The translations under genes and the position numbers were made by a program. A stretch of 64,000 bases of DNA from contig BSQZ01000001.1 of assembly GCA_033239005.1 (NCBI GenBank), positions 18,989,000 through 19,052,999 of the forward strand, written 5' to 3'. Shown here one piece after another: positions 1 through 13,239 of this stretch (position 1 is the first letter of the stretch; every line of letters begins with the position of its first letter). Below the pieces are notes generated by a model. That model was not told the DNA's origin. It ran no database searches and worked only from the letters and a program-made list of their open reading frames with translations. This DNA is from Lamellibrachia satsuma. Lineage: Eukaryota; Annelida; Polychaeta; Sabellida; Siboglinidae.

Positions 1-300
1 CCGTTCGCGGAATATTTTGTGGAGTTTCCACTTGTTTTGGGGGGCCAACCTCCCACCCCATCTATTTTTGAGGCCAACGTCCCACATCCTATCTATTTTT
101 GTGGTCAACCTCCCACCATTCTTACGATTAACCTCCCACCTCTCAATTTCTGCCACGATATATTATTACATAAAAACATATCGAAACATCCGCGGACGGA
201 CGTCATAGTAAACCGGTACGAAACGTCCACGCACTCACGTTATAGTAAAATGTCACGAAACTTCCACGCACGGACGTCATAGCAAACACCCCCTCACTAG
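1..300. repeat. Two short degenerate tandem repeats
   Basis: About four copies of a 25-30 bp unit with aacctcccacc lie at 45-150. Two to three copies of a roughly 50-bp CpG-rich unit (gacgtcatagtaaac, cgaaac.tccacgcac) lie at 185-290. Small ORFs here are by-products of the repeats. Confidence 0.6.
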
Positions 301-517
301 TACTCAGACCCAGCGCGCCGCGTCGGTTTCTTCCCAGAACGCAGGTAAGCGCCAACCATAGATATAAATACAACACCCGTTAGTAAAAGAAGACTGCTGA
401 GCTCTTAACAGTTGCCACATGATAAAGTGATGCCGGCATGGACCAGTGACATTCATGTTGCTGCACGGCAAGAACCCACTGGAGGCCCAGTGTTTATACT
501 GTACAACACCCAGTCTT

Positions 518-1789
<1,272 letters not shown>

Positions 1790-1800
1790 TCACATACGCA

Positions 1801-2290
1801 ATGCTTAGGAAAGATCGAATAGGAAGAAGGGGAGGGGGAGTTATTTTATATGTTAAAGAATCTATTCAGGCTTATGAAATAAAACTAGAAAGGGAAGCAG
1901 ATTGCGATGAAGCTGTTTGGTGCAAAATTGTTTCAGGAAATTCAAAATTAACTATTGGATTAGTTTTCCGAAGTCCAAACATAAACGAAGAGGACAACAC
2001 AAAAATAAAAACCGCTATAAAGGAAGTTAGTAAAGGGGAATGTATCATAATGGGAGATTTTAACCATGGACACATACAATGGAATTCTCTAGAGAGCACA
2101 GGGAGTGAGGACCAACAATTTCTATTTTTAATCCAAGATAGCTTTCTTACTCAGCACGTGCTAGAACCAACCAGGGGAGAAAATGTATTAGATATAGTTT
2201 TGTCATCACAAAAAGAATTAGTGGACAATGTAAAAATACTTGAACTTGGGTAACAGTGACCATAATCAAATATATTTTGACATCAATGTA
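1801..2290 (+). pseudogene. LINE endonuclease fragment (APE type)
   Basis: The frame to 2253 shows RKDRIGRRGGGVILYV, VFRSPN and the catalytic-region motif GDFNH. After a frameshift the NSDHNQI motif (SDH, active-site histidine) continues in the frame starting at 2240. The first part of the domain is missing, consistent with 5' truncation. The enzyme would nick target DNA to prime reverse transcription; this copy cannot. Confidence 0.85.
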
Positions 2291-2609
2291 AAATCAGTAA
2301 GTAAAAATAAGAAAACGTACAAGAGAAACTTCCACAAAGGTAACTACAAAGATATGAGAAAATACTTAGCAAAGTTAGATTGGAATAACATGCTGATGAA
2401 TAAGACCGCAATTGAATGTTGGAATATTCTAAAATATGACATTGAGAGTATCACCGATAAATTTGTTCCCTTCCAAAAACAAGGAAGACGGTGTAGAAAG
2501 AAACACTTGTCAAAAGAGGCTATTAGAAAAATAGTGCTAAAACAAATGTGGAGGGTTTATAGGCGTACCAGAAAGGAAGAAGACTACGCAAATTACAAAG
2601 AGGCACTTA

Positions 2610-4393
2610 ATGCAGCTACAAGTGAAATCTAAAAGAAGCTATGAGCAAAAACTAGCATGTAACATAAAAAATGACAGCAAGAGTTTTTATGCATATGTCA
2701 GGAGTAAACAAAACGTACAAGACAAGGTTGGACCTCTAGAAGACAGTGCTGGAAATATAATATCACAGGGGTTTTTAATGGCGGAAGACCTAAATAGTTA
2801 CTTCAGTTCAGTGTTTACCAAAGAAGATATTAGTTCATTACCAGTTGCTGATGCTAAATTTCAGGAGGCTAAATCTGACTATTTAGGACCGTTAGTTGTA
2901 ACTCCAGAAATGGTAGCTAAGAAAATAAAGGCAATGAAGGATAACAAATCACCGGGAGTGGATGGGATTCCTCCAAAATTACTAATGGAAACAGTAGATC
3001 AAATCAGTATACCACTTGCAAGAGTATTCAACTTGTCATTAAAAGATGGAGTTGTTCCGTTTGAATGGAAAGAAGCAAACATCATACCATTATTTAAAAA
3101 GGGTTCAAGAAATAAGTCAGAAAATTACAGACTAGTGAGTTTAACGTCAGTTATTTGTAAATTATTAGAAAGGTCAATTAAAGAACATATGGTGGACTTC
3201 CTCATTAAGCATAAATTATTAAATTCATCTCAACATGGATTCCTTAAAGCGAGGTCATGCTTAACAAACATGTTATGTTTTTTTGGAAGAAATCACTAAG
3301 TGGATAGACGTGGGATCGCCAGTAGATATTATCTAGATTTTCAGAAAGCTTTTGACAAAGTGCCACACCAAACCTTACTACTTAAATTAAAAGCCCATGG
3401 TATCGGGGATAGCATAACTGACTGGATAGAACAATGGCTGGCTGACAGAAGACAACGAGTTGTAGTAGATGGAGTTTAAAATTGGAAATCGGTTTTGAGT
3501 GGGGTACCTCAAGGATCAGTATTAGGACCTATACTATTCTTAATATATATCAATGACTTGGACGACAGTATAACAAGTAACGTACTGAAATGTGCAGATG
3601 ACACAAAACTGTTTAGAAATGTTAATACTGATGGTGATAAACAACATTTACAAAACGATCTAGACAGATTAGTGAAATGGTCTAAGAAATGGCAGATGTT
3701 GTTAAATTTTGGGAAATGTAAATGCCTACATACAGGACATGGGAACTTGGATGTAAACTATAAAATAGGAGATACTCTTCTGGGTACTACTGTAAAAGAA
3801 AAGGAGTTACAATAAGCGCTGATATGAAAGTTTCAGAGCAGTGTGGTATTGCAGCTTCAAAGGGTAATCAAATTATTGGATTGATTAGAAGAAACATAAC
3901 ATACAAAGGGAAAAGGTTAATTATACCTCTTTATAAAGCAATAGTTATACCTCATTTAGAATACTGTATACAAGCATGGAGACCATATCGGTAGAAGGAT
4001 ATAGATACGATTGAACGCATACAAAGGAGAGCAACTAAAATTATTCCAGAACTGAGAGACCTTAGTTATGAAGAACGCCTGAAGGAATATGGTTTAACAA
4101 CTCTAGAGACAAGGAGGTTAAGAGGAGATCAGATTGAAGTTTTTAAGATATTGAATGGGTATGAAAATATTGATAGAAATATGTTTTTCTCACTCAAGAA
4201 AGATAGCAGAACTAGAGGACATGAGGTAAAACTAGTAAAGGATCAATGTAGATTGGACATCAGGAAGCACTCTTTCTTACAGGGGACAATAAATGAATGG
4301 AACAAATTGTCTACAGATTGTGTAACTGCTAGCAGCGTGAATATGTTTAAAAACAAGGTTGACACATATCTTAGGAGGGCGGGTTATAAGTAG
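2610..4393 (+). pseudogene. LINE reverse transcriptase, broken into several frames
   Basis: In order: the fingers region KSPGVDGIPPKLL and WKEANIIPLFKKG (2610-3299); a region with stops that still reads YLDFQKAFDKVPHQ-like (3300-3490); [20 protein letters not shown] and the catalytic box CADD in place of the usual FADD (3495-3815); then, after a 7-bp deletion, the C-terminal region with [11 protein letters not shown], a stop near 3992, [11 protein letters not shown] and RRAGYK. Copies A6 and A7 share the last part with very few differences. Confidence 0.88.
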
Positions 4394-4499
4394 ATGAACA
4401 TTGTTGGACTCTCAATAAGCCAATGGCTGCCATGTCCACTTGCCATCTGGGCCTTTGGCTTTGATGGCAAATCTTGTTAAATCTTGTTAAATATACACT

Positions 4500-5060
4500 A
4501 ACACAACACAAACATTTGTGACATAAATTACCTGAAAATAACATGATGTTAGATCCTGTCTTCTGTCGATTCGTACAGCTGTAAGTAATGCAGGAAATAA
4601 CCATATTCGTTGTCCCACAACTTTCTCCAGCAAGCCTCCAAAATATTTGTCTTGAAGAGTTTAACACTAATGCACGATGCTCACTCCAGTATGAACAACC
4701 CAACTGCCCACACTTATAACACAACTGCTGGGACCACCCTCACCCAAATTATTTATCAGTCTGGTGGCCATGCCCCATTAAGAACACATGTCAATGACAA
4801 ATCTTCAAGTTAATTGGTTCCTTGTGTAATCAGTCACTGGCTACTAGCCTGATAAGTTTATACTTATCTGGTAGCCACCTCATTTTCATTGCTTTTGTTT
4901 GCCTTATATTGTACATGATGATGGTGAGGAGGAAATAAATTTACTTACTTATTTACTTACTTACTTAATTATCTGGAAGTGGCGTCGTCTAACGGACATC
5001 TATGAAACTAAACTGACATCCACCTTAGGCTTAGATCGGACGAGGTCTATTTTCGTCCAA
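4500..5060. other. No gene; retroelement tail with (TTAC)n at about 4880-4975
   Basis: No coding signal. At 4880-4975 the sequence gtacatgatgatggtgagg is followed by gaggaaataaa and then ttactta repeats. This looks like the 3' tail of a LINE or SINE (poly-A-signal-like aataaa plus a simple repeat). The family is not identified. Confidence 0.45.
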
Positions 5061-5345
5061 CTTCCAAAGAAAGTACGTAGTAGAACTAGAAGGCACAGAG
5101 TAGTGTTAGTAAAATAACAATGTACATTGGATGTGAGAAAGTATTTATTCTCACTTAGGACAAAAGTAATCATGTAATGGAATAAAATGATCTGCTGATT
5201 GTGTAAATGCTAGCAGTGTAAATTTACCTCAAAGTAAAATTGATAGATATGTAATAAGAGCGGGCTATGTAGATGAAAAATTGTTGTCCGCTAGCGATAT
5301 GAAACTTTGTTGCATTGGATGGCAAATTCGAGTTGTGTAGCCGTT
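5060..5345 (+). mobile_element. LINE family A, 3' end fragment, copy A2
   Basis: An eroded version of the family's C-terminal coding end: RTRRHRVVLVK, then QCTLDVRKY, then agcgggctatgtagatg, matching the RAGYT-stop region, followed by a remnant of the 3' UTR (ttgttgtccgct). Several stops and indels. Clearly older than copy A1. Confidence 0.75.
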
Positions 5346-5739
5346 GGTACGGTAGCATTTTGGAACTTGGCTAGCCTCGATATCCAGGCTCCGTAATGTG
5401 GCGCCACCGTTTGTCGCCCGCACTATAGCCTGGATTCATTTTACACTTTTTTGGATCTCTTGATCGGTAGAACAGAGCTACCAAGTTTTATGGAGAAACA
5501 ATGACAGAAAAACCACGGGCGAATCCAAACTCTGAAAAGGGGTGTCCAGTTTCCTAACAGGATATCAGGTGGCAGCACATAGTCATTCAAATGTTCACCG
5601 GGGACAGCACTGTGTACACCAGACAGAATTTATAGATTGACAAATGTTTTATTATGCATACTGCAGCGGATTATGTAACATTTAATACTGAAAGAAATAA
5701 GTCCAGTTGTTCTGAAACAGTTAAGGTAATAGCATACTG
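5346..5739. other. No gene recognised
   Basis: Mixed-composition sequence; no repeat or coding signal I can support. Confidence 0.4.
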
Positions 5740-6120
5740 ATGTATCGTAAGACACGATGTGGAATGCGCATCGATCATATGGGACCCCATAAAACATGAT
5801 TAGAAGAAATCAAAAGAATGCAACAAGATTAACTGGAAGCAAATATGAACGCACATTCGGAACCGCAATAAATCTCATATCAGAAATTCCCTGGTTATCG
5901 CTGAATTGTCACACTCTCTTTACTAATTTCGAAATAAAAAATGACATAGTAGACATCTAACAGTTTAACTCACCACGCACACGTCTGGTTGAAATGCTCA
6001 GAAGAACAACAGTTCAGCACGCTCAGTGTTTGCTACGCCAGTGGATTTTGCTTAACACAAACATGGCTAACAGAATCAGCCGCTTTGTTGAATTAGATGT
6101 TTGGGCTCGGACGAAATAAT
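5740..6120 (+). mobile_element. Fragment of a second LINE family (RT C-terminal region)
   Basis: Broken frames read VECASIIWDPIKH, then after a frameshift NATRLTGSKYERTFG and INLISEIPWLSL. These match the post-RT region of jockey/CR1-type LINEs (EYAS..W.P ... QRRAAR....Y......SV...L..L.W..L). It differs from family A in this region. Only about 120 residues survive, with stops. Confidence 0.55.
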
Positions 6121-6740
6121 TTCACATACCTGCTTTATTCGTCACCGCTTAAGTGAATCAACCGCTTGGGTGATTTGTCCGTGTAGCCTTTTGGGATTTG
6201 TATAGGCATTAGGAAAGTCTTTTATTGGCTCGAACTAGTAAACTGTCAACTTGTGATATATTGACAGTTTGACAGTCAGTATGCAAACGTGGCGCGTGAC
6301 CAGCACCCGTCACACGCGCAAACTATGCCCATGCCATGATCACTCTTTGGCATGGAGACATGATTAAGCACTAGGAGGTGACCGCCACTTGCCCGGGCAC
6401 CCCCCTTTATTTTGGTCAGATTTTTTTTTAATCAAGTCAGAATTAATTGTCAAGACACTGCGAGTGACACACACCTGTACTTATTCCACAGATGATGACT
6501 TCTCTAACATGCCTACGTAGAATATTGCCAATAGTAGGCCCCTACTGTTATAAGTAAGTTAGCCGATGTCACTGATTTTAATGTCACACGAGGTAACAGT
6601 ATTCAGCCAAGAAAGCTGACACATTTAAAATGTCGGTTGTTGCAGTACGAAGCGGGTTTGAAAAAGCGTATGCGTCGTGGTGGTGACATTCTCTAAACAC
6701 CGTAGACGTATTAATATTTTGCGAAATCTGATAATTGTTA
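6121..6740. other. No gene recognised
   Basis: Includes ttgacagtttgacagtcagt near 6261 and a poly-T run at 6420; otherwise nothing distinctive. Confidence 0.4.
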
Positions 6741-6744
6741 GGAT

Positions 6745-7075
6745 AAGCGCGTTTGAGACATGATTAAAAATGCAGGAGCTAAGTGATTTTTACGAAACTG
6801 TCCAGCACTGTAGTAACATATTACCAGTGGATGTCATGAAGTTTTATATTTATGTGATGGTCACATGTTCTTACAGACATGCAAAACATTAACATGTCCA
6901 CCAGTTGGAAAAATAACTGTTGTCTGCGCCCTTCCGTTGTCTGTAGAAAGTTTCACCACACTCTGTACATGTATAATGATTATACCGTACAACTGTACAT
7001 GTATAATGATTATATCGTACAACTGTACATGTATAATGATTATACCGTACAACTGCTGAGTGACTGCTGAATCAC
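6745..7075. repeat. Diverged copy of a tandem-array-carrying repeat, with 30-bp x3 minisatellite
   Basis: 6765-6910 resembles the core at 43745-43938 and 45848-46032 (gatggtcacat.ttctta, gacatg.ccaccag). It is followed at about 6962-7055 by three copies of a 30-bp unit tgtacatgtataatgattat plus accgtacaac. In the third copy of the core a different tandem array occupies the same relative place. Confidence 0.6.
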
Positions 7076-7646
7076 CATGCTCTTAAAGGGGAACTGAAGC
7101 AATTTTGTGTTATGCCGTATATTTAAATATATATTATCTAACTATGCATTAATGGTGACAGATACCTGCTAATTTATGAGATAAACTGAAAAACTGATTT
7201 CGTTCGAGACAAAAATCGACAAAATATATCACTGCGTATCGCCATCTTGTTGTCGAAACGAGTGGTTTGAGTCGCGTATATCTAGTCAATGTAAATTTTC
7301 GATTTTTTGCGATTTATTTCGTAAATAGGCATTCTGGAGCGAAAAAAAAGATATGGGTCTCTGTTATATATACAATTGTTTACACACGTCGACAAAATAG
7401 CGTTTTTGTTCGTTCCAAATAAAAAAGTTAAAGAAATTACAACAAAACACGCAAAAAATTGTCGAAAACGCCACACTTCTCGAACACACGAGACGCTAAC
7501 CAACGAGAAAATGCGATAACGGAATACCGGAACTATTTTTTACTTGTTGACAAGATGGATGCATCGCTTGTGACAGTTTTACCAGATCTGCTACTAGCGA
7601 TTAGTGGTTTACTGAACTTCCGTAATAGTTGTCTATCTTTGGAGAA

Positions 7647-8690
7647 ATGGAAACCACAGACGAAGAGTCTAGTTCGACAGGCCACACGGAAACAACCGTT
7701 GACAGTCGTAAAGTGTCACCGAGTGTGCGAGTCACGCTCCAGACTCCAGGTCGGCTTCTCCTTTGTTGACGTTGGATTTATGAAAAATTACAACAGCGCT
7801 TTGACTGTCAACGATTCCTGACTAGGTAATGTGATGTGGTGAACCTGTGGAAATTGCGTCCTGATGTCTGAGCACGTTTACGTTGAGTCATCATGCTGCG
7901 CCGAGGAAGCTACCATGCCTATGGCTAGGCTATGGCTATGGCTATGCAGCACCGTGTGCCCGACCGCGTTGTTGCTTGCATCACCGTACGAAGGTGAAGA
8001 CGATGATTTTGTAGTGATATGCACAAACAGAGCGGTGCTAGATGTTGGCCTGCTGTCATTGCATGATTTGCGTGCCGACTCATTGATTCGCCCTATAGCT
8101 AGCAGGTCAGTAATTCAATTATTATCGAATCATTGCCATTTTAATAATCATATTTTTTCTGCAGATTTCTTTTACCTAGCCCGAGGGCGAGGTCCGAACT
8201 ACAATGGCAATGCAAGCAGGCGTTTCTCTTTATTTTGTATCAAATCTAATGAAGTGTACCGTGACTGTATTTTAATATTGTGTTTGATTTTGTGTTGAAT
8301 AACATTGATGACAATAATAACATGAGGGTTTATTTAATTCATTATGTGAATATATATATATTCTTAAATGTTACCATAATCGTGATTGTAATAATGATTG
8401 TAATCATGACTACATTAGTAATTGTGATTGCAATAATTACTGTAATCATGATTACATTAATATTCGTACTTGTAATCACCCCTCTCTGTAGCACACCATA
8501 ACGCCTTGTTGTTTGGTGCAATGTAATCATTTAAATAACAGTAATTAACTACTGACAGTATGTAATGTTCACAGTTTTGTAACTATTATGGTAATTATGG
8601 AATTAGTGCTATCAACTAGCCCTGACAAATTATATTTCAGGCTCAGCAAAGGCAAGACAAGTAATCCCATCCTGCGATGTGGGACGGATC
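7647..8690 (+). pseudogene. Pseudogene for a P2X7 C-terminal (ballast) domain-like protein, copy 1
   Basis: Candidate first exon 7647-7749 (METTDEESSSTGHTETT, donor gtcggc). Domain exon about 7866-8105 reads [15 protein letters not shown], then [26 protein letters not shown] and IRPIAS, with donor gtcagt at 8106. After the acceptor at about 8639 the next exon should start TYQLAAY, but about 50 bp are deleted; the remaining frame shows [14 protein letters not shown]2X7-C domains bind zinc through clustered cysteines and, in P2X7, sit in the cytoplasm; many invertebrates have stand-alone versions. The CITE motif seen in copy 2 is lost here. Identification is from motif memory. Confidence 0.6.
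8375..8480. repeat. Imperfect tandem repeat of gtaatcatgattacatta
   Basis: AT-rich units of about 12-18 bp with alternating gattgtaat and atgattacat, inside the pseudogene intron. It is expanded differently in copy 2 (56260-56370), so it changed after duplication. Confidence 0.65.
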
Positions 8691-9239
8691 TGTGATGTCT
8701 ATTCTGAACCGAATTGAATTGATGGAAAGTTTAGCTATGGAGATTGACCTGACACAGGTGAGTGTACTGATAGTCTTATATAGACAAATTTTGAGGCATC
8801 CACAGTATGCAGCAGGTCGAAAAACAACCTGGAAAACTACAAAAATTCCCACTAAAATATTAATAACTGAATGATGTGAATGCCTTCTTATCCATATCCC
8901 ACTTCTGTCGACAAAAATGTTACCTGCAGCATCTTGCATGTCACTACACACAATTTCATTTATATTGAGACCAACATAAAATATATCAACAATTTATTCA
9001 CATAGAAAAACAATTACCAAAGAAATAAGGCTAACTGGAACGACTAAACATTGACTAAAAACAGTGACTTCTACCACCGGGAAATACAACCTGGAACATG
9101 GATATCACAGTTACACACATCATTATTATGCCACAACATATAAAATATACTGGTAGTTTAACTTAGGAAATAATTAATCTTTATAAAGCCAAGGCATTTT
9201 AACTGTTTCACCATCATCATCTGTACCAATGGCAATAGA

Positions 9240-9690
9240 CTACTTGTTTTGATTGGACAGTAAATGTACACCAATCGTGTAACAAAGTTACTTGTTCTGA
9301 CTGACAGCAAACGTACACCAATCATGCATACCAATACAATACTTGTTCCTACCAGCAGTAAATGTACACCAATCATCTCATTCTGGAATCTGCACCATTT
9401 CACTACTTCTTCTGACAGTAAATGTACACCAATCATGTGTATCCAATATGCTACTTGTTCTGACTGACTCTACTACTTGTTCCTACCGACAGCAAATGTA
9501 AACCAAGCGTCTCATTCTCTACCAAATACACTACTTGTACTGACAGTAAATGTACACCAATCATATGTATCAGTATACTACTTGTTCTGACTGATAGTAC
9601 TTGCACACCAACCATCTGTTCCAATACACTACTGGCACTAAATATACACCAATACACTACTTATTCTGACTGATAGTACATGTACACCTA
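9240..9690. repeat. Degenerate minisatellite, about 50-60 bp units
   Basis: About eight irregular units built on gacagtaaatgtacaccaat and cactacttgttctgactga. The homologous array in the other module copy is 57190-57600 with a different unit order. Confidence 0.75.
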
Positions 9691-9879
9691 ACATATTCGA
9701 TTCACCTTTCACTCATCCAGGGGTAGAAATCAGCACACTTTCCTGACAGACACCCCAGTATCCAAAAGACCTTGGCTGATAGATCAGACATGAGTACAGA
9801 CTGTGTCAAAGTTTATGGCTGTTTGGTGTGTGGCAGGTGCAGAAAAGTGACATAAGTTTTTCTCACGAATGACAAACTT

Positions 9880-10261
9880 CTTCTCTTTCTCATAGGTGTC
9901 GGAGCTGCTTGAGTCACCCTCGGTTATGTCGCTGTTATCACATAGTGTGCATCATCCGCGCCAATGTCTTTATTCTCACTGAATCTGATGGAAGCTTCAC
10001 ATAGGAGTAGTCATGATCAACGTTCATTGGTGCAATAATGTCATCCGTGACTACAGCAGCATTCGCAAAGTGTTGCACTTGAAATATTGTTACCGCATCG
10101 ATTTGCATTGCAGCATCAGTTGTATGTGGTGCCACAGCAGTAGTAGCAGTGATGGAACTAAAGGTGACATCCATAATGTAAAGATTGACGGCATCACCCG
10201 TAGCGCTGGATGCTTCAAAACTAGTACCTGTACTTGTACGAACCAATGGTGAATCCTTCAT
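9880..10261 (-). pseudogene. Unidentified minus-strand acidic/Ser-rich coding remnant, module copy 1
   Basis: A 107-residue open frame (10261 to 9938) starts [15 protein letters not shown] and includes [15 protein letters not shown]. Next to it, in another frame, lies [20 protein letters not shown] (about 9880-9940). In copy 2 the equivalent frame runs from [13 protein letters not shown] through the EKEKK segment. I do not recognise the protein with confidence; conservation in both copies is what makes it worth listing. Confidence 0.3.
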
Positions 10262-10799
10262 CTGAAAAGATTACACGTACAGTGACTTGAAAATTTTACA
10301 AAATTCATCTTTTGCATAATAAAAATGAATCACAATGTGAGAAACTTTCTCTTGTATATATTATTTTTAGAATATAAGAGTGCCAGTGTCATATAGAATG
10401 TATAAAGTAATCAACCACAGGGAAAAGCATTTTCCCTATGGAGCCATGTTAATTCAACCAATGGGTCTTTCACTGATCTCTTAATGTTTTTAATGAATCT
10501 GTTTGGTCAGTCTGACGAATGCCACTGGTAACATAACCAAACGCATGTAACCAAAATTTTAGCATCCTAGCTCCAAAGTGCATTATATTATCTAATCAAC
10601 ATTGCACTGTTTTCAATGGGCCAGGGAGGTCAAAATTCTATAAGGGGTCCAAATTCCATAACAAAATATGGACCCATAGGTACACTTTCTATGGGGTTCC
10701 TTATTTTATATCTGAAACTCGATTTAGATAACATAATGCATGAATATTGTTATTGGACCAAATGCAGATCTATGCTTGTGACATCTTTACCTTATAAAT

Positions 10800-10880
10800 G
10801 CTGCACGCACACACACACACACACATACCTGCCCACACGTATGTATATATATGTATATATGTAAATATATATATAATTAT
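10800..10880. repeat. (CA)n and (TATG)n microsatellite at module end
   Basis: cacacacacacacac then gtatgtatatatatgtatat. Copy 2 has (TG)n at this point (58700-58780). Confidence 0.8.
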
Positions 10881-12930
10881 TAGGTATTATACTGAAAGCA
10901 TCTGCTAGATAGTATGGTGCATGGACAAAAGCCCCTCCCGACAAAAGCCCCACAGACATAAGTTTGTTTCAATTCAATTATACTGTTCATGACTGTTGCT
11001 GTAGTACACAGAGACAAGATATTGTCATGAATATACTTCAGGCATGTGGTCAATTCCATTCCGGAATTGGAACTGACCCTCAATTCCAGTTCCGGAATTG
11101 GAATTGACTTCAAATTTTTTTTTTATTGGAATTGTTTTTTCTGAAATTTATTTTTTGGGAATTGGAATTGATTTTGTTGGAATTATTGACTTGATACTGT
11201 TAATATTAACCCTTATATTTACTTATATTACTTTAAAAATCATATTTGTCTGCTATTAGCATGTCACCATGAATCTGGTAACAGCCAGAAATTGTCAACA
11301 TTACAGCATAGACCCTGTCTACTCTGGTATTGAAACATTGTGACCAAGAACAATATAATCAAGCATTTGCATCAAAAAGAAATACTAAGTTACTGTAACA
11401 GACAGTAAAATCAAAATCAGACCATTCAGGCCTCATTTACTTTCTCAGTGTACAAGGTTTATTTACAGAGATTGCCAATTAAGGGCACCTGCCTCCTCAT
11501 TCCCTTTTTGTGAGAGAGGAAGCCTGCCCCACTTGAATGCAGCCCCTTGTTTATCCGAGCCTAATGTTCAGCCCACAAGTTTCCCATACTAAACATGTCA
11601 CTGGTCACCTGTACAATGCTGTTACATGTGGCTGTAGGGTTTGCCCTTTGTAGTAATTAAAAATGTCCCCATGTAGAATACATGTTGGAGATTAGGATGT
11701 TGAAGACTCAAACTTTCCAGTAAATTTGATAAAATATCAATGATACCACAACTGATAGCGATATATAAATCTGCCTCCTAGTATATTTGCTCCCCCCCGG
11801 ACATCTGCCCCTTTTTCTATGATAGTTGACAAGTGAAAATCAGTTTGCAGTTTCATCATTATTACTACAATAACATAACATTCAATGACAAGTCGAAGTC
11901 ACTTTAGCCTAATGCAATGGCCTATCCCCTGGAGTGTGTATGAGATGATCTTGTCACCAGTTGTCTTCCAGGTATCATTGATAGTCAGATCAGTGGTGGA
12001 AGATGGGTTCTTGGGGTGACGCTTCCACAAACAGTGGTGGACAGTAACGAGTCAGAGATCAGCTGGTTTGGAGTGCCCCTGGTATTAGCTGCCTTAGTTT
12101 TCAGGTCCTCGCGGACCTTGGCAGCTTCTATCTGTGCCATGTCACCATCATGGTTGCAGGCAGTCTTGTTGATCACATTCTGGATCTGGAGATCAGATCA
12201 GTGACCACAGCCCCCTTGCATGATCAGGATCGACGCTGGCTTCACTCCCAATTAAGAGTAATCTTGTTGGTCCCCCTTCTTGGTGTAGGAATGACACTCA
12301 AAACATAGCTTCTGACCTCCTCAAATGCTAGCAGTAATTTCCATGGTGAAGTTATATAAGTGAATTCTGACAACTCTGGCTTGTGCATCCAGTTTTATAG
12401 GAAAATGGAGTCACTCCAACTCTCCATGGTAAATGCAATTCAAAAGAAACCTTGTTGAGATGGCTTCTTTCAAATATCCTCAATTGTCCTAACATGTCCA
12501 GGTCCTAATGTCACTGGCTTCTTCCACAATTGCAATAAAGATAATCCTTTGATTACAGGATCATCTCCAACTACATAGAGTAATTTACTTGGCTGATCTG
12601 GCACAAAGAACATTAATTGCAATTAGGGTAATATATATCTTGAATTCATGTTCAGAAGTTAAAAAAACTTACAAATAATCCAGAAGCTACGGACAGGGGG
12701 CAAATGTCCAGATTTTGAATAAGGCAAGGGGCTAATGTCTGGGGGGTAAGTGACAAAGGGGCAAATGTCTGGAAGGGGGGGCAAATGACCTGGACCCGAT
12801 ATAAACAGTGGAAACTGTTAAAAACTCAGATTAATGACCCAACTGTCCAGGGCTGTCCAAAATGTCTGGTTTTGTTAGCAAAAATCCAGGAGAGGTGTCG
12901 CAGCAGAAACTACATATGAAATGGCTGGAT
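10881..12930. other. Insertion-like segment in module copy 1; no gene
   Basis: No counterpart in module copy 2. Contains a GGAATT-rich simple region (11040-11190) also seen at 13140-13230 and 58800-58875. Two inverted GC-rich motifs (11788-11820 and 12754-12786) may be ends of a non-autonomous element. Open frames near 11985-12204 resemble nothing I know. Confidence 0.5.
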
Positions 12931-12959
12931 GCCATTTTAAAGTTTTTATGGCAAACCTG

Positions 12960-13001
<42 letters not shown>

Positions 13002-13037
13002 GTGTGCGTGTGCGTGTGCGTGTGCGTGTGTGTGTGC
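12960..13037. repeat. (TG)n / (TGCG) microsatellite
   Basis: tgtgtgtgtgtgtg with tgtgcg interruptions. Confidence 0.95.
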
Positions 13038-13239
13038 ATTTAACGAACAATAATTTTTTAATCATATCTAATTAAATATGATTGTGCACACGTGACAAAT
13101 AAAACTGTGTTAAAACGAATTGCATTTGAATTTTTCTTTAGCCTAGCATTTTAACACTTGGAATTGATTTTTTGCAAGGTGGAATTAGAACTGACTTTTT
13201 TTGGAATTGACAAAACAGAATTGACCCCATGCCTGATAT

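Larger units (their letters stand above)
1790..4495 (+). mobile_element. CR1/L2-type (jockey superfamily) LINE, 5'-truncated, copy A1
   Basis: The longest copy of a non-LTR retrotransposon family found seven times in the window. It holds the back half of the APE endonuclease (1801-2290), a linker (2290-2640), the reverse transcriptase (2640-3815 and beyond) and a conserved C-terminal region ending RRAGYK with stop at 4393. The 3' UTR (ttggactctcaataagccaat) ends in the short tandem repeat cttgttaaat x2, a typical CR1/L2-type tail. Frameshifts near 2245, 2625 and 3280, stops in 3300-3480 and at about 3990, and a 7-bp deletion near 3805 make it dead. Clade placement is from motif memory. Confidence 0.9.
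7084..10870 (+). repeat. Dispersed 3.7-kb module, copy 1 (P2X7-C-like gene remnant inside)
   Basis: Direct repeat of 55032-58690 with indels. Both copies begin TTAA then AGGGGAACTGAAGC; flanking sequence left of the TTAA differs. In order it contains a 5' region, a spliced P2X7-C-like pseudogene (7647-8690), a degenerate minisatellite (9240-9680), an acidic minus-strand frame (9880-10261) and a CA/TATG-rich end. A TTAA start suggests a transposon-type boundary, but I found no matching inverted terminus at the right end. A segmental duplication is the alternative. Confidence 0.85.
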
